Below, piece after piece: positions 12,247-25,600 of a DNA stretch of 64,000 nt. The DNA is taken from assembly GCA_011800805.1 (NCBI GenBank), contig MPNW01000272.1, positions 7,846 to 71,845 on the forward strand. The letters are read 5' to 3'. This DNA comes from Hirudo medicinalis (taxonomy: Eukaryota; Annelida; Clitellata; Hirudinida; Hirudinidae). Position numbers and translations under genes: made by a program. The notes below the pieces were generated by a model that was not told the DNA's origin, did not search any database, and saw only the letters and a list, made by a program, of their open reading frames with translations. Positions within the stretch are counted from its first letter, which is position 1, and every line of letters starts with the position of its first letter.

Positions 12247-15200
12247 TCAGTAGGGCTTGCCCTCAGTCCTAGGCTTCTTGAGTTCGACCTTGATCCTCCT
12301 GTTGCCAACATGAGCCCCATTCATGGCCTGGATGGCAGCCTTGGATGAGGATGGGTTGTCATAGCTGACGAAACCTGGTCAAAATCAGAATTAAGGATCA
12401 TGCCGGGCGATGGGCAGAATTGCCGCAAAATGTTTCCATCTCGGTCCTAATGTCTAGAGTTCAAATCTCACCAAATCCCTTGCTCTTGTTGGTCTTCTTG
12501 TCGTAGTAGACCCTGGAGGAGACGATGTTTCCGAACGGAGCGAACAACTGCATCAGTTCGCCCTCTCTGTAATTCTCGGGAATGTTGAATATGAAGAGGT
12601 TGCAATCGTCCATGCCTGAAGTTGTTAATTGATAATTAATATAATATATTCCACAACGTAAATAATAATTAAACATGATTAACATAGCACTTTTATTTCA
12701 CTAATATATTCACATTATAAGTTGTGTTAACATATGGATTCTCAATTACCCGGGTTTTTCCAGTTGGCAACCTGCGGAGTTTGCTGAGTTTGATTGTTCC
12801 CATAAACACCTGATGATTGGAAAAACGATGATAGTATTACCCATTGAGCTCTCGCAAAACGTTCTGAAGCCTATAGCATCAATTCCACTACGTCACAAGA
12901 TATTTTTAAACTGAATGTAATCAACTGGTTATAAATGACCAATTCAATCATTAAATAAATATTCTCCAGCAAAATTAAAGTTAAAAATCCCTCATAACAA
13001 CTAGGTGGTTAATTCATTAATTAATTCATTCATTAGTGATTCAAATCAGTCAGAGAGCTCACCGAAGGTCGTGTTGGATGGAGGCTGGCTCATGGCGTTG
13101 GTGGCTCCATTGGTCATTTGCTGGATGAGAGCCACGTTAGGATTGAGGAAAGCACTGAGCACTGGAATGATCAATTGGTGCTGTTATAATTACATTTATT
13201 TATTAAATATATCACACTGACAATCCATCACATGTGCTCTTCATCCCTATCCATCCATAAAAGCACATACAAGCCACTTACAGGGGTCACTGGCTATGGC
13301 AGAAAGAGCAGTTCCCAAGTTCTGAAGACTGGTGTTGCCGAAACCTTAAGATGAAAACGAATCCTGGTTATATGTGAAATCAATGCCTATACATATTCAA
13401 CACCTAGCGACACATACTGCTGAGGCTATTACTACATCAATTGAATTTTTAAGCTTTCTTACCTGGCGACTGTGCCAAGCTCGACAGAGCATTTAATGTT
13501 GGATCTGAAATGAAATCAATTCAGCTTTAAACCAACTGTGGTATCTTTTAGCCACGTCGTCACGACAAACCGACGTAGAATGCTTTCCATGTGCACTACA
13601 TAGTCAAACCCAAATAATTGGTGTCAAAACAACATTTAGTTGCTGCAGAGATTAAAGTTCACATGGACAGGTACGACAAACGAGTCCATTCACTAACTTG
13701 GCTGATTCTGCGTGTTCAGCTGGTTGGCAACTGGTGGAGCAGCACTGAAATAGCCTGGAGTGGCTGGAATAAGATTTAATGAAAACAAAATCAACACAAA
13801 AATTAAATTAGCATTCCGTCATGACATCACTGATACTTTTAAGAGGTCAGTTTAAAACTACAGATCAGATTGTAACCCAAACTTCCACCCACCCAATGGG
13901 TTTGCAGCTCCCTGAAAATTAAAGATAAACTTTATGAGTTGCGAGTGAATTTCAAATCTTTGAATACATAAAATTTATTACAAATTATCATCAGGATAAT
14001 AAAAAAAAAACCCAACAAAGTACATGACTAAATAATAGCAATCATCACTATCTTCATCATCATCATCATCACTAGAGACAAAACATCCATTGAGGCATCA
14101 AGCCTCCTGAACCCCAGAGCAATCAATGTCCAAACAAATCATTGCATGACATCAAAAACCGTGAAACTTACAAAGCTTCCTGTCACGGTGTTCATCATGG
14201 TTCCTTCTTTCACCTTCTTCTTGATCTCCTTCTCCTTCTGAGTTTCAGCAACTTTGACCACAAGAGGAGCAGAAGCACCCTGACCATTGACAAAAGATAT
14301 TTTAAATAGCTGCTCATTTTCAAAATTTATATGTTCCAATTTTGTCTGATTAAGAGTCTGCTTTTATAGTTAAGGGTTGGTGAAAAGGACTATGAATATT
14401 TTTGGAAACCATCCCATCAAAACTCCAGATAAGCATCACAAAGAACGATCAGTTGACCCTAAGCTCGACAGCCCAATATGATGCTCAGAATTTGCATCCA
14501 CCTCTGATGACTCATTAATTGCAATAAATTATAAAATATCAGTTAAATACTTAAAAAAAAACAGTTAAATATTTCACAAAAGCTTATAAATGCACATCCA
14601 TACTTTTAAATAATTGCATAATATTTGTATTACCATGGAAACTAATATGGACATTTTGCAGCACATCACAATGCCCATAACACACAGGGCATGCCACACG
14701 ACCTGCCCAAACATCGTCTGGAGACGTGCAACTCAAATATTCAAAATTGTTCGTTGCAGCCAATAGGAGACAGAAAAGGAAAAACACGCCCACTACTATA
14801 GAAGAGAAATGTTTGCACAACCAGAAACAAGTGTCAGTTCAATTGGGCCACTCCTTCAAAATAACTAAAACAATGAATACTATTTCTTAAATACTAATTC
14901 AGCTAAGAAATCTTCAGTTAATCATTGTTCACAATCTTCACCTGCTATCGCTATCCTAGTAAGTAGTACTTAATGTACCTAACGTACCCTACCACGCTGG
15001 CATGTCGCGAAGGTTTGTATCCTGTCCTGAGACCATCGCATAAAACATACACATCTTCAGAAGCACAAACATAACAAACATAAAATCATCACTTCAACCA
15101 GACACTAGACTAGATTGTGTGTAAATGTAATGTAATGTAAAATAAATGACATCTACCTCTAACGTTCTCACGTGGTGCAATCCCTTTATGGCATTAGCGG

Positions 15201-16755
15201 CACTTTTCTTAGTAGCGTAGGTCACAAATGCACAGCCTACAAACAAAACCATCCTTGACTATAAAAAAAAAAAGAGCAGAGAAGTGGGTTCCACAAAATA
15301 ACAACAAATATAACAAGTTAAAAGAAAAACTAATACAAAATAAATACAGTGCATGGAGTCCTTTCTCAACAAGCAACACAATCCTTAATATCGCCCTGTT
15401 CACCACCATCGTGGTCCTCATTCAAATCTGAGGTCTTGCAACTTTGCCAGCTTTCAATCATTCTCACAAAAACTAGCATCGCATTTGAATACGCTAATAA
15501 TATAACTAGTGATCGATAATGCAAAGCAATGCCGACCTTTGCTGTTTCCGTCCCTGTCTCGTAGAACGACACAGTCCTCGATCGCTCCAAAGGGCAGCAT
15601 CTCTTTTTTCAAGTCTTCATCTGCCATGTTCTTTGGAAGCATTCCCACAAAAAGCTTCCTTTCTTCTTCTGAAAAGAAGTCGTAATCAAATTGTAAACAT
15701 CCTTAAATTGTAAGCATTTCAGTGCAGCTAACATTAAAAGAGTGCAGGTCGTGTCCACTTACCATTCTTTAATTCACTGTTTGCAGGTTTAACTTGCATG
15801 AGGCCCTTCAACTGAAACACAAATTTCAATCATAAATTTTACTTAAGAACAAAATTTCTCTGCAAAAGGTGTTTGATCAGCATATCAAAAGTCCACTTTG
15901 TGACTTCAGCAAATGTTTAACAGTAAAGGCTTTACCCCAGGAAAAGATTTCTTTCCATGCAATTCATTTTGAGCATCAATGGCAGACTGCCTCTTGTAAT
16001 AAGTAACAAATGCACATCCTATAAATACAAAGTATTCTTCATCCTATTCTGCCACAGGCATGAGTTACAGAAATGAATCTAAATTGCATCCATCAACATC
16101 TCACTATAGTTTTCTCTACCTTTATATTCTTGAGTATTTCTGTCTTTAACTTTTACAATTTGATAAATAGGACCATAAGCTTCAAATATCTTTGTCAGTT
16201 CTTCCTTTGATATTTCTTTCGGGATTTGCCCAACAAATAGTTTTATCGAGTCAGCATCCGGTTCACCTGGCATGTTTGGGTCAGTGCCTTCCACATAGTC
16301 TTGAGCTAAAATATTCAAAGAAATACAAATATAGTTATCCTCAACTGGAAATGTTGATTGCTTCAATTAGGATTCCAGTTAAACCTTTATCAAAGGTTAA
16401 AAAAAGTTAACATAATATAACAAAATTTAAAAAAAAACTCCACAAACAAATTTCTATACTTAACATGTTGTTATTATTGATAACATTGCATAATGTGTTT
16501 ACTATTAAACAACTTAGACGCGCGTTAAAAAAAGAAAAAATTCGCTTCTAAAACATTGTAGGCACTTTCGATAACGTCAAACAATCTCACACTCAGCCAA
16601 GTTAACGATTTTTACAAAGCGATGAGATGGTTGAGACAAAAGAAGCCTATTTTAGAAATGCGTTCCGATAATTTAACAAAAACCCCATAAAAGTTAACAT
16701 TCGCTGATCTCTCAAAAATACAATTTGTACCTCCAGCGAAGGAATTGTCGGCCAT
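12247..16755 (-). CDS. CELF/Bruno-type RNA-binding protein with three RRMs
   Basis: A CUGBP-Elav-like regulator of alternative splicing, mRNA stability and translation that binds GU-rich RNA. Fifteen exons (minus order): 16731-16755, 16120-16305, 15936-16018, 15763-15811, 15537-15668, 15157-15236, 14172-14279, 13893-13911, 13698-13763, 13463-13504, 13282-13344, 13063-13161, 12750-12809, 12472-12615, 12247-12374; phase holds and gives about 427 residues. RRM1 has KLFVGQIP and CAFVTYYKR, RRM2 has KLFVGMLP and CAFVTYAT. A Gln/Asn/Ala/Pro-rich linker follows (AALIQQMTNGA-like and QTQQTPQVANWKNP), then RRM3 with NLFIFNIPENY and GFGFVSYDNP, ending in a basic KPRTEGKPY tail, the CELF hallmark (KSKNDSKPY in human CELF1). 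The linker is shorter than in vertebrate CELF1/2. I cannot decide which CELF subgroup it belongs to. It is transcribed divergently from MRPS31. Confidence 0.95.
15267..15275. other. Short A-tract in a CELF intron
   Basis: A small A-tract within the intron between the RRM2 exons; nothing further is visible in the larger introns of this gene except a CAT/ATC run near 14053-14070. Confidence 0.3.
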
Positions 16756-17567
16756 TTCAAATTTTCCGAGACTCCAACCTGTATTACAGACAAATAGCAG
16801 AGCACGAGCGTATTTAGATGTTAAGTCCTTTATAAAGGGACGCTATTTGTGAAATTTTGTGATTTTTGAATACTTTATTAAAATAACATAAATAATTTGC
16901 ATTCATTTTTAAAATTTCAATAAAATAAAAGATAATATAAAATGTTCAATAATTCTTCTAACTGAAAACTACTTATTAGATTTTCGCAAGAATTTAAAAA
17001 TATTTATAATTATTAAATCGTTGTTTAAGTAAAAAAAAATCTATGTCTAACTTACCTTTATTTGAAAAAAATCTTTTAATTGATGCGATGAATATTTAAG
17101 TTTAAAATAAATTTATTAAAGCTCTAAAAACTGTTGGAAAAAAATGTTCAAAGAACACTTTCATGCTCTAACGATTGCCAAGCAACTAAATCTTGCAATC
17201 ATTAGTTATTTGGTTTTGTGCGGACTTTAATATCCACTTATAAAGCAACGTCAGAATGGAAAAACAATGTACTAAAATAAAAATACTAACTTACTAAATT
17301 ACTTGAGCAATAAGTTGTTGGCAATTATAAATTATGGACGAATGCAAATTAAACTAAGCAAATACTCGAAGTAAAGTTCAAGGTACACTAAGCCGATAAA
17401 AACTTCTGTTGAAATTGCATTTAAATTATTTTTCTGTGTTATAGAAATAATTTTTATGCTTCTTATTTTTAATAACTTGTATAAATCAGTTCCATCTCTT
17501 CTTAGTTCATTGTTATTATTTAGAATATCGCTCGCATTGCATTGCGCGACCACCAACCTTCAGCAAA
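16756..17567. promoter_or_regulatory. Shared upstream region of CELF and MRPS31
   Basis: The 812 bp between the two divergent start codons must hold the MRPS31 promoter and the first part of the CELF 5' region. It is very A/T-rich with no coding signal. No TATA box or named factor site can be assigned with confidence. Confidence 0.4.
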
Positions 17568-18525
17568 ATGCATGCGTTGAGGACTCGCTTTCTTCCACTT
17601 TTTAAAGGTGTAAGGACTTTTGCTACTAATAGGTTTGTCGGATTTAGATTTGTTAGTGTTTGCAATAAAAAGGAATATTATAAAACTTCGATTTTGTTTA
17701 GTGGCGAACCTGACAATCAAGTTATTTCCAATTTGCTGAAGAGGTTGTCAAGTCATGACAAAACAGAACCATCAAAGAAAATGTCTGCTGTGTAAGTTTT
17801 GCTTCCGTTTTTAAGGACTATTCTATTTTGGTAAGCTATTGCATTTTCAAAAAAATTGGAATATTTATGACTTTGATTTATTTATGGTTATATAACCATA
17901 CATGGACATTAGATTTTGTTTGACTTTTATTTGAATAATTGCGTTTTAGAAAACGCATTTTGTACAAATTCTTATATAGTATTATTTCTTGAAAGGAAAT
18001 CAAAAATTTTGATTGAGAAGGAACTACCTGCTGAAGAGAAAGAAAAACCAAAGTAAAAAACCCAGCCTTGTAAAAAAGTAATTTGTACAAATTCTTATAT
18101 AGTATTATTTCTTTATTTTGAAGGAAATCAAACATTTTGAGCGAGAAGGAACTACCTGCTGAAAAGAAAGCAAAATCAAAGTAAGCAAACCCAGCCTTGT
18201 AAAAACTTTTTTCAAATATCCATCATTACAAACAAAACTAATCATTAACACGGCTATAAATGGGTTAAATAGGTGCTAAAGTCAATGTGGATGAATTTAA
18301 TAAAATGTGAAAATGTGCTGAAATCAACTATTATGTCATTACGTAACATTCCTTGGCCTGCTATTACTAATAAGAAAAAGTAAACATTATCATGTAAAAA
18401 GCCTAACAAAGTTGAATCGACACATAATATTCAAATTATGAGGCAAAGTGAGACAACCAAAGTTTTTTCATGGCAATAAGCTTAAATATGTCTGAGGCTA
18501 TGCAAATGGCGCATTATAAATTAAC

Positions 18526-18575
<50 letters not shown>

Positions 18576-18585
18576 GTATTATTAT

Positions 18586-18622
<37 letters not shown>

Positions 18623-20795
18623 CCTGCACATTGGACTCCAGGCAATTGAGAATTGAACATTGTTTTTGAATGTTTACAAATCCATCTGATAAATTTAAGA
18701 TGTTTATGATATGATTAGACCTCAAAGCATAGAATCTAAATTTAAAATATAAATTTGAATTATTCTCCTACAATAGCATTACATTATTATATAAATGAAT
18801 TCTAATGCAACAATTTTATCACCTTTTACTCAAGAGATTTTTTTTTATGAAAGGAGGCACCACTTCCCAAAAAAAGATAAGACCATTGAAATAAAGCGTG
18901 CTCAAAATGTTCCTGCCAAAGATGAGCCTCTAGAGAATGTGACTGCAGAGGACACACCAGCTGAAGAGACCAGTCCCATAACTGATCCTGATCTGTTGAA
19001 ATTGTCTAATTTATTAAAATCTTTGGAAAAGGATGCAACCATACCTGGAAAGCCAATTCCATCGATCAGGTGACATCTCCAGTCGATTCTCCGTGAAATG
19101 CATAGTTTAGTGCGATGATTTTGATGATTGTTTGCTGGAAATGATTGTTTTAATTTTATTTGACTCGTTTTAATGATTTCTTGCAGTGGCATATTTTCTG
19201 GACTAAGGTTGGATGTTAAGAAAATGAGACCATTTGCAAGACTGAATCCATTGTTTATGGAGGATGGCAGAAGGTGTCTTGTATTTTCTTACTAAGGATT
19301 TACTTACTGATTTCTACTATTGAATCAATTACAAAGTCATGAAAATCTTTACATTGTAATGTCTTTTGCTACCATAATATTAATAAAACAGATGCTTTTG
19401 ATTTAAATAAATTATGTTTTTCTGGTGATATTTTTTGAAGAACTTATAACAATGCAACTTTTACAAATTAGGAAGGAATTATCTGTTTTTATTTTTCATT
19501 TTGTTGGATGATCTGTCGGATTTTTTATTTTTATAAAAATTTAAATTTTAGCATTGAAAGTTTTTTTTTTTATGCAGCAAGTCAATTGACTTATTTACGG
19601 GAACAGGCCTCGGTATTTTCAATGAGAAAATGATAGAAGGTAACTAGCAAACTTCGTTTTGCATTTTGTCTCTTATTCTTATTGCTTAAAATATCCAGAC
19701 CTGAATAATTTTCATTGAAAATTAAAATTTTATATTTCCTAATTATTAGATTATTAGATTTATCTAAAATTATCTAAGTGAAAGTAAATAGTCTAGAACT
19801 ATGGTACATGACTACCATGTTGTTGTCATAAATGCATGTTGCCAGCCATCATCACCATCACCAAATACTCTAGTTGTAATCTTAGAAACTCAGGCCATTC
19901 AAAAGGCATTCAAGTTGTTAATTTATAAATTTAATATTCAACTATCCAGAGTTCTGTACCCTGGGTTCCGAGGGCGAGTCGCTGTTCGATCAACTGGAAA
20001 GAGAGAGTCGAGAAGATTCCCTCCAACCAATTCCGAGGAATTTCTTTGAGGAGGCTGTCAACCTTACCAAAGAGGGCAAGTTATGGAACTTCCCAATCAA
20101 CAATGAGCAGGGTAAGTTGGCATCATTTTGGAAATAGATGCAGGTTTCAATTGGCTAACATTGGAGGTGCTAAATAAATGTCTGCAGTGCTACATAAATG
20201 ATTGGATGGCTGTAGTACCTGACACACATCTTACGCAGATGAAGCACTCAAAAGATCGGCTAAATGCAAATGCAGATATAATCTATAGCACCCAATAGGA
20301 TTTTTTCAGCATTGGGGGTTTAATCCTCTACAATCCAGTTTTATTTGGTTGTATTCATTTTACTTAATTTTGTGGCTCCGATCATCGTTTGTTTACGGCA
20401 TAATTAAATCTATAAACTATTTGCCTACAATTTTTACATTATCAATTTAAAACAAGTTGTTACGAATGTTTTGATGGTTCGATTAAAACGTGATATTATT
20501 GGAGGAAACAAGTTGTCATTCCTTTTGACAAGGTACAAAACATTCTCCTGGTAAACATTTGTTGATTCATCCATTCAATCAATCAGGTTTGGAAGCAGAC
20601 TCCTCCTTCCATGAGCACATCTTCCTCGAACGATATCTCCCCCTCTTCCCCAACAAGGGACCCGTCAGGCACTTCATGGAGCTGGTAGTACATGGCCTGT
20701 CGAAGAATGCCTTCCTTACTGTCAAAGAGAAGGAGGATCACATCTTGTGGTTTGCCGATTACTTCAAGAGCACTAAAATTGAGGTGGAAGCCTAG
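17568..20795 (+). CDS. MRPS31: Mitochondrial ribosomal small-subunit protein S31
   Basis: Component of the mitochondrial 28S ribosomal subunit, nuclear encoded. Exons 17568-17791, 17996-18052, 18124-18180, 18854-19069, 19187-19273, 19578-19639, 19950-20111 and 20587-20795 join in phase to 357 residues. The N-terminus (MHALRTRFLPLFKGVRTFAT) is Arg-rich with no acidic residue, like a mitochondrial targeting peptide. The middle is low-complexity and Glu/Lys/Pro-rich. The C-terminal part is the conserved S31 domain: GKLWNFPINNEQG, SFHEHIFLERYL, GPVRHFMELVVHGLSKN and EDHILWFADYF, close to the vertebrate protein. Exons 2 and 3 are tandem duplicates of 57 bp each (both start and end in phase 2), adding 19 residues per copy (motif EKELPAE). 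It converges tail to tail with POLG, with about 320 bp between the stop codons. Confidence 0.93.
17958..18205 (+). repeat. ~125-bp tandem duplication containing an MRPS31 exon
   Basis: The sequence from TGTACAAATTCTTATATAG through the exon and donor to CCCAGCCTTGTAAAAA is present twice. The period is 123 bp at the 5' end and 128 bp at the exon because of a 5-bp insertion. Exon copies are 17996-18052 and 18124-18180, each with its own AG acceptor and GT donor, differing at a handful of positions. Confidence 0.93.
18522..18622. repeat. (ATT)n/(TAG)n compound microsatellite in an MRPS31 intron
   Basis: A run of ATT units at about 18522-18585 passes into a pure TAG run ending at 18622, inside the intron between exons 3 and 4. 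Confidence 0.9.
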
Positions 20796-21114
20796 ATTTT
20801 CCACAAAAAGTCTTAATTTTTTGACAATTTTGACTTCTAGATTTCTCTGGGATGTTTGAGCCAATAAATTATTAATGATTGTAGAAAGTGTTTGTTCACT
20901 GAAATATAAAAACATAAGTTAAAAGTTGCAAAGTCTTTTTGACATTTGTTGTAGGGATCTGCTGATGGAATCCTTTTAAGGTCAATCGTATTTTTATATG
21001 CAAGCATGTTGAGAAGATTTTCAAACAAAACGTTTTTATTTACAAAAATTACAAAACAAAATGGAATTACGATAAGATATCTTCCTGAACACTTTCTAAG
21101 ATGGCTTCCAGGCA
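20796..21114. other. Convergent 3' flanks of MRPS31 and POLG
   Basis: No coding exon is visible. The interval carries the 3' UTRs of the two convergent genes. Confidence 0.5.
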
Positions 21115-22649
21115 TTACCTCATAATGCTACATTCTTTCCCAGCTCCATATCCAACTCGTTTGATGCTCGGTTGTCTGGAAAATGTGAAAGAATATATAA
21201 CCTGCAAGGTGTCATGGGTCATCAATGCCAACCAACCTTCCAATTTTCCATTGGTCTTTTCCAAAATGTCTGATATGGTCAATGATTCTCCTATGAATGG
21301 AAAAGTTCTGATTTACATTGATGGACATTGACCGTATTATTATCATCAGTATTAAACAGCTGTCTTAAATTTTGTTGAGTGACTTAAAGTGCATTCACAA
21401 GGGAAAACCTAATTGTGATATAAAGATGAATGTCATCTTAAAAACCCTTCAACCAGCATCTGCTTTCCATCTCATAACCTTTGGGTATGTTGTATTTTTC
21501 CTGGAGGCCCCCCTCGTTCGAAGGAGTGATGCAGTCATTCAGTGAGTCTTTTCTCAAACATTTGTCGATCTCCACAGAGCTGAAGAATGCCACCGACTGC
21601 CGAGAAGATGAAAATCGGAGTGCATTAATTCACAGAGAAGGGATGAAAGATGATGTAAAAATTTATTGAAGGCGTAGAAAAAGTTTTCAATTGTTTATCA
21701 GAACTTATAATTTGTAAGTTACGTTGTTAATTTGAAAGGCTCAAGGAACCTGAGGAATCAACCAACATCATATTTCCAGTTATTTTAACAATATATGTTA
21801 AACTGATTTCCATATCACTACAGAATCAAAATTCATCCTAGCAATCGGCAGCGAGCACACCCTTTGACAACTTACAACAGGACAAACAGACCAATCCAAA
21901 TACATGGCCTATAAATTTAAGAAGGTGTTAATTCAACCTACCTGAGGCAGGTCATCAAACTGGAGTTCATGGACGAACATTGACCTTGTGAAAAGGTTTG
22001 TGATTTGCAAGGCAAGGGCAGCTCGATACTTGTCTTTGTCGGGGACGAGGTACCTGACCTCATCGTGGATGCTGATGCAGAATCTACCTTCGATGTTGTA
22101 CTCCTCGAACAGCCATCGCATGCACACGAGCATCAGGTGGAGGTAGTCGACAGCTGAACTTTGAACCACCCAATTGACCCTGCTGGTCATGAACTGTAGC
22201 ATGTGGTTAATAATAAAATTAGCTAGCATAATAAGTAAGTGTAAATATGCTGATTAGTAATGAGATGATGCCATTGGCTGGTTGACATTTAAATGCATTA
22301 TTCAAGGTGTTGCAAGGGCAAAGGTGTTAAAATTTTTAAACATGTCCATGGAAAAAATGAAGACTCCTGCTTAAATGACATATTTCGTTTTACTAATTTG
22401 ATTTTATTCGTATTCATATTATTATTATTATAATTATCATTGTTATTAATATTAATGTATTAGCACATATCTTTTTACAATTAGAGATTTCCATTTATTA
22501 ACCAAATTAGTAAATTAGGTAAATGATGACAACTATTATTAAATGACTTAATGGTTAATAAGTTAACCACTAAAGTCTACTCAGTGAACCATTACTAATT
22601 AAGCACCTTTGATACCATGCGTGTTTGTCTTACAAATTAGCTATTATTA

Positions 22650-22682
<33 letters not shown>

Positions 22683-25600
22683 GCCATTGTTGTTATTATT
22701 ATTACTTAACTGATGCCAACCCAGTAACTTTGAGTAAATGGATAAGGGACTCACATCTTTCCCGACAACAGCGGGCTCGATGGCCTGACNTTATTATTAT
22801 TATTATTATTGCCATTGTTGTTATTATTATTACTTAACTGATGCCAACCCAGTAACTTTGAGTAAATGGATAAGGGACTCACATCTTTCCCGACAACAGC
22901 GGGCTCGATGGCCTGACTCATGCTGGCCTTCAAAACGGGGGTCTTTGGATGACTCGAAGAGGCTATCTTTTCCAACATGTTGAACATGTACGACTCACTG
23001 GAGAATATTAATCGTAAGATAAAATGTTTGCATTAGAGGATGAAATTCTTAGAATAGAAAAACATAATAGTAATAATAATAAGTATAAAAAGTAAAAAAA
23101 ATATTTATTTATATAAAAATATTAGTTTTTTTATTGTAATGAAAATCAAACATATGACATTGGCTCATCTGTTTGTGCACTCGAAAGACATTAGATCCAA
23201 TCAACATTTGCAACATTACAACTTAATAACTCAGTTTAAATTAATGTAATATGCAAACGTAGACAAACAATGAATAATGGCATGCCATTGTAAGTCTGTA
23301 AATCATTCATAAGTAGTACATAGCATCGGAGAAGATGATTAATTACTGTAATTACTTAATTAAATTCAAATTAAATTACAAATTAATGAAAATACCTGCC
23401 ACCTGTCCATTCCAGTGCCACGTAAATGCCGTCCTCAGAATATTTTCCTCTGCAGTTTTTGAAAGGTGAAAAAAAAAATGGAGATGAAAAAGTTGATCAC
23501 TCAAATTAATTCCTGCAACTTAATTTGAAGAACATCAATTAAAAGCGACTCTTGAAAAACCGAATTGAATTTCGCACAACTTTTAAGTACGACAATAATT
23601 CCAGCTAATTAATTAAGTAATTAACTGTAACCAGTAACTAAATAATCAATAATAAATAGCAATAATAACTGATTAGCAAAAAAAGACCTGGCTTTCTTTC
23701 CTTTGGTTGCCTGGAACATTCTGATTGCCCGTTCTTTGGCCTCCTCCTTGGTGATCTGAGCATTGAACTTGTGTAGCATCTGCTCGGCAAACTTCAACCC
23801 GGCTCCATATATTCGACCATAGTTGAAAACCTGGACGAAGAGATTTAACTTATCAGTGATGATAATTTTTTCAATTGAATACCTGGATAAAGAGATTTAA
23901 TTTACCAATAATAATTATTCTTTAATTGAATACCTGGATGAAGATATTCAACTTTCCAAAATTACCTAATAATAATGGACATATAATCTTGGCAGTTTAT
24001 GCCGACGATAACTTATCGCTAGAATTGGCAGGACGTAAGTATTTTGAAACATGAAGGTTTATAATGCATCATCTTTCAAAATTAATGATTAACTGAAAGA
24101 CTGACTTTGGCATGCTCCCTCGATATTCCAAGCATCTCGGCCACCCTGCTGTGCATGTCCGTGCCCTCTGCCTTGGTGCCCTGAAGGGTCATCCAACCAA
24201 AAGCCGTGCAACCTGGGCGAGGAAGCAATAGAAAATAAACACAACAATGCAAAGTGCAAGTGGACGTCAACCTAAACATCGGATTTGCATTTGTTGCAGT
24301 ATCGTGTTACTTAACTGGCATCGTTATTTCTTTGATAAATCTTTAAAGACCAAACTTTGGCAATAATAAATGGCAGTAATTTAATTAATTCGACATTAAT
24401 TCAATGTACTTTAAATGTAAGATATTTAATAACAACAAGTTGTTACTGAATAAAGTAAGAAAAATGCAAGCAATTTAAATTGAATAAATGTTATTTAAAA
24501 ATCGACATGGCCTAAAATTCCATCACTGGTAACTAGTTACACTGACACCAACATCGACATTGTTACTAATCAAGTTGAAAACTAATGGCCAGTCCACCGT
24601 GCTCCCCGGCAAAATGAGCGTCCCCGAGCAGCGCAGCGATCCAAAGTTCTTGCGAGTCGACGTCTGCCCCGACGAAGGAGTAGCCGGGAGGAGACTGAAC
24701 CATGGATTTCAATTCGCTGCCGATCCTGTTGCTCTGTGGAGTGCATTTTCGTTTAGCAAGAGTGAAGTGCAACGTGCTATAAATTTTAAATTTTAAATGA
24801 ATTTTCTAGAATTACTAAGCATAAAAACAAAACCTGGCACAATCTATTTCATTGTTGTTTTTTTTTAAAATAATATTTGCTTAAAAAGATTCTCACATAG
24901 GCATTGCTGGCAGTCAGCCATGTTGGTTCAACTGCTCTCCTGGTCACAGTACCGGCAGTTACAATCCTGGGAAGTATGGCTCCATAAAACTTTCCAGGAT
25001 CGTAATTTTCATCTCTTGAGGGAATACAATTGTAGTTGTTATTATTAATTGTTATTTATATTAATTACTAATATTATTTGTTATTAATATTTATTATTAT
25101 TACCAATTTTTGTTGTTGTGACTACTTAAATTGCTGCTGGTGTAGATGTTGATGTTTGTCATCATCACCATCACCATAATACTTACTAATTAAACTAAAG
25201 TAAAAAATAATGATAATAATAACAATAGCTATAATGAGAATGATGACATCAACAACATCATCTACAACAATAATAATAGTAATAACCCAGTATAATATAG
25301 TACTACCTTGTGATGTTGTCCGGGAAGAGAGCATGGTCAAGACCAATGACGAATTGAGAGCTGCGGAAGAGAATAATTCCTAACATAATGATAAATTAAG
25401 GTATTAATAACTATATAATAATTTATTAGATATTTATTAAACAAAGTTTATAATTATATGTAATACATAAGTAAATAATTATAAATAAAATTTTTAATAA
25501 TTCTTAATTTACCAATAGCAGTGACTAATAGGCTTATTCATATGTTAAAAATTTAATTTTCTTAAATGACACTTCTGGGTTTCGAACACGACACATTACG

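Noticed and set aside
21101..21331. 76-codon plus-strand frame
   Set aside because: It is the antisense of the last POLG exon, which continues the conserved YNIPKG block.
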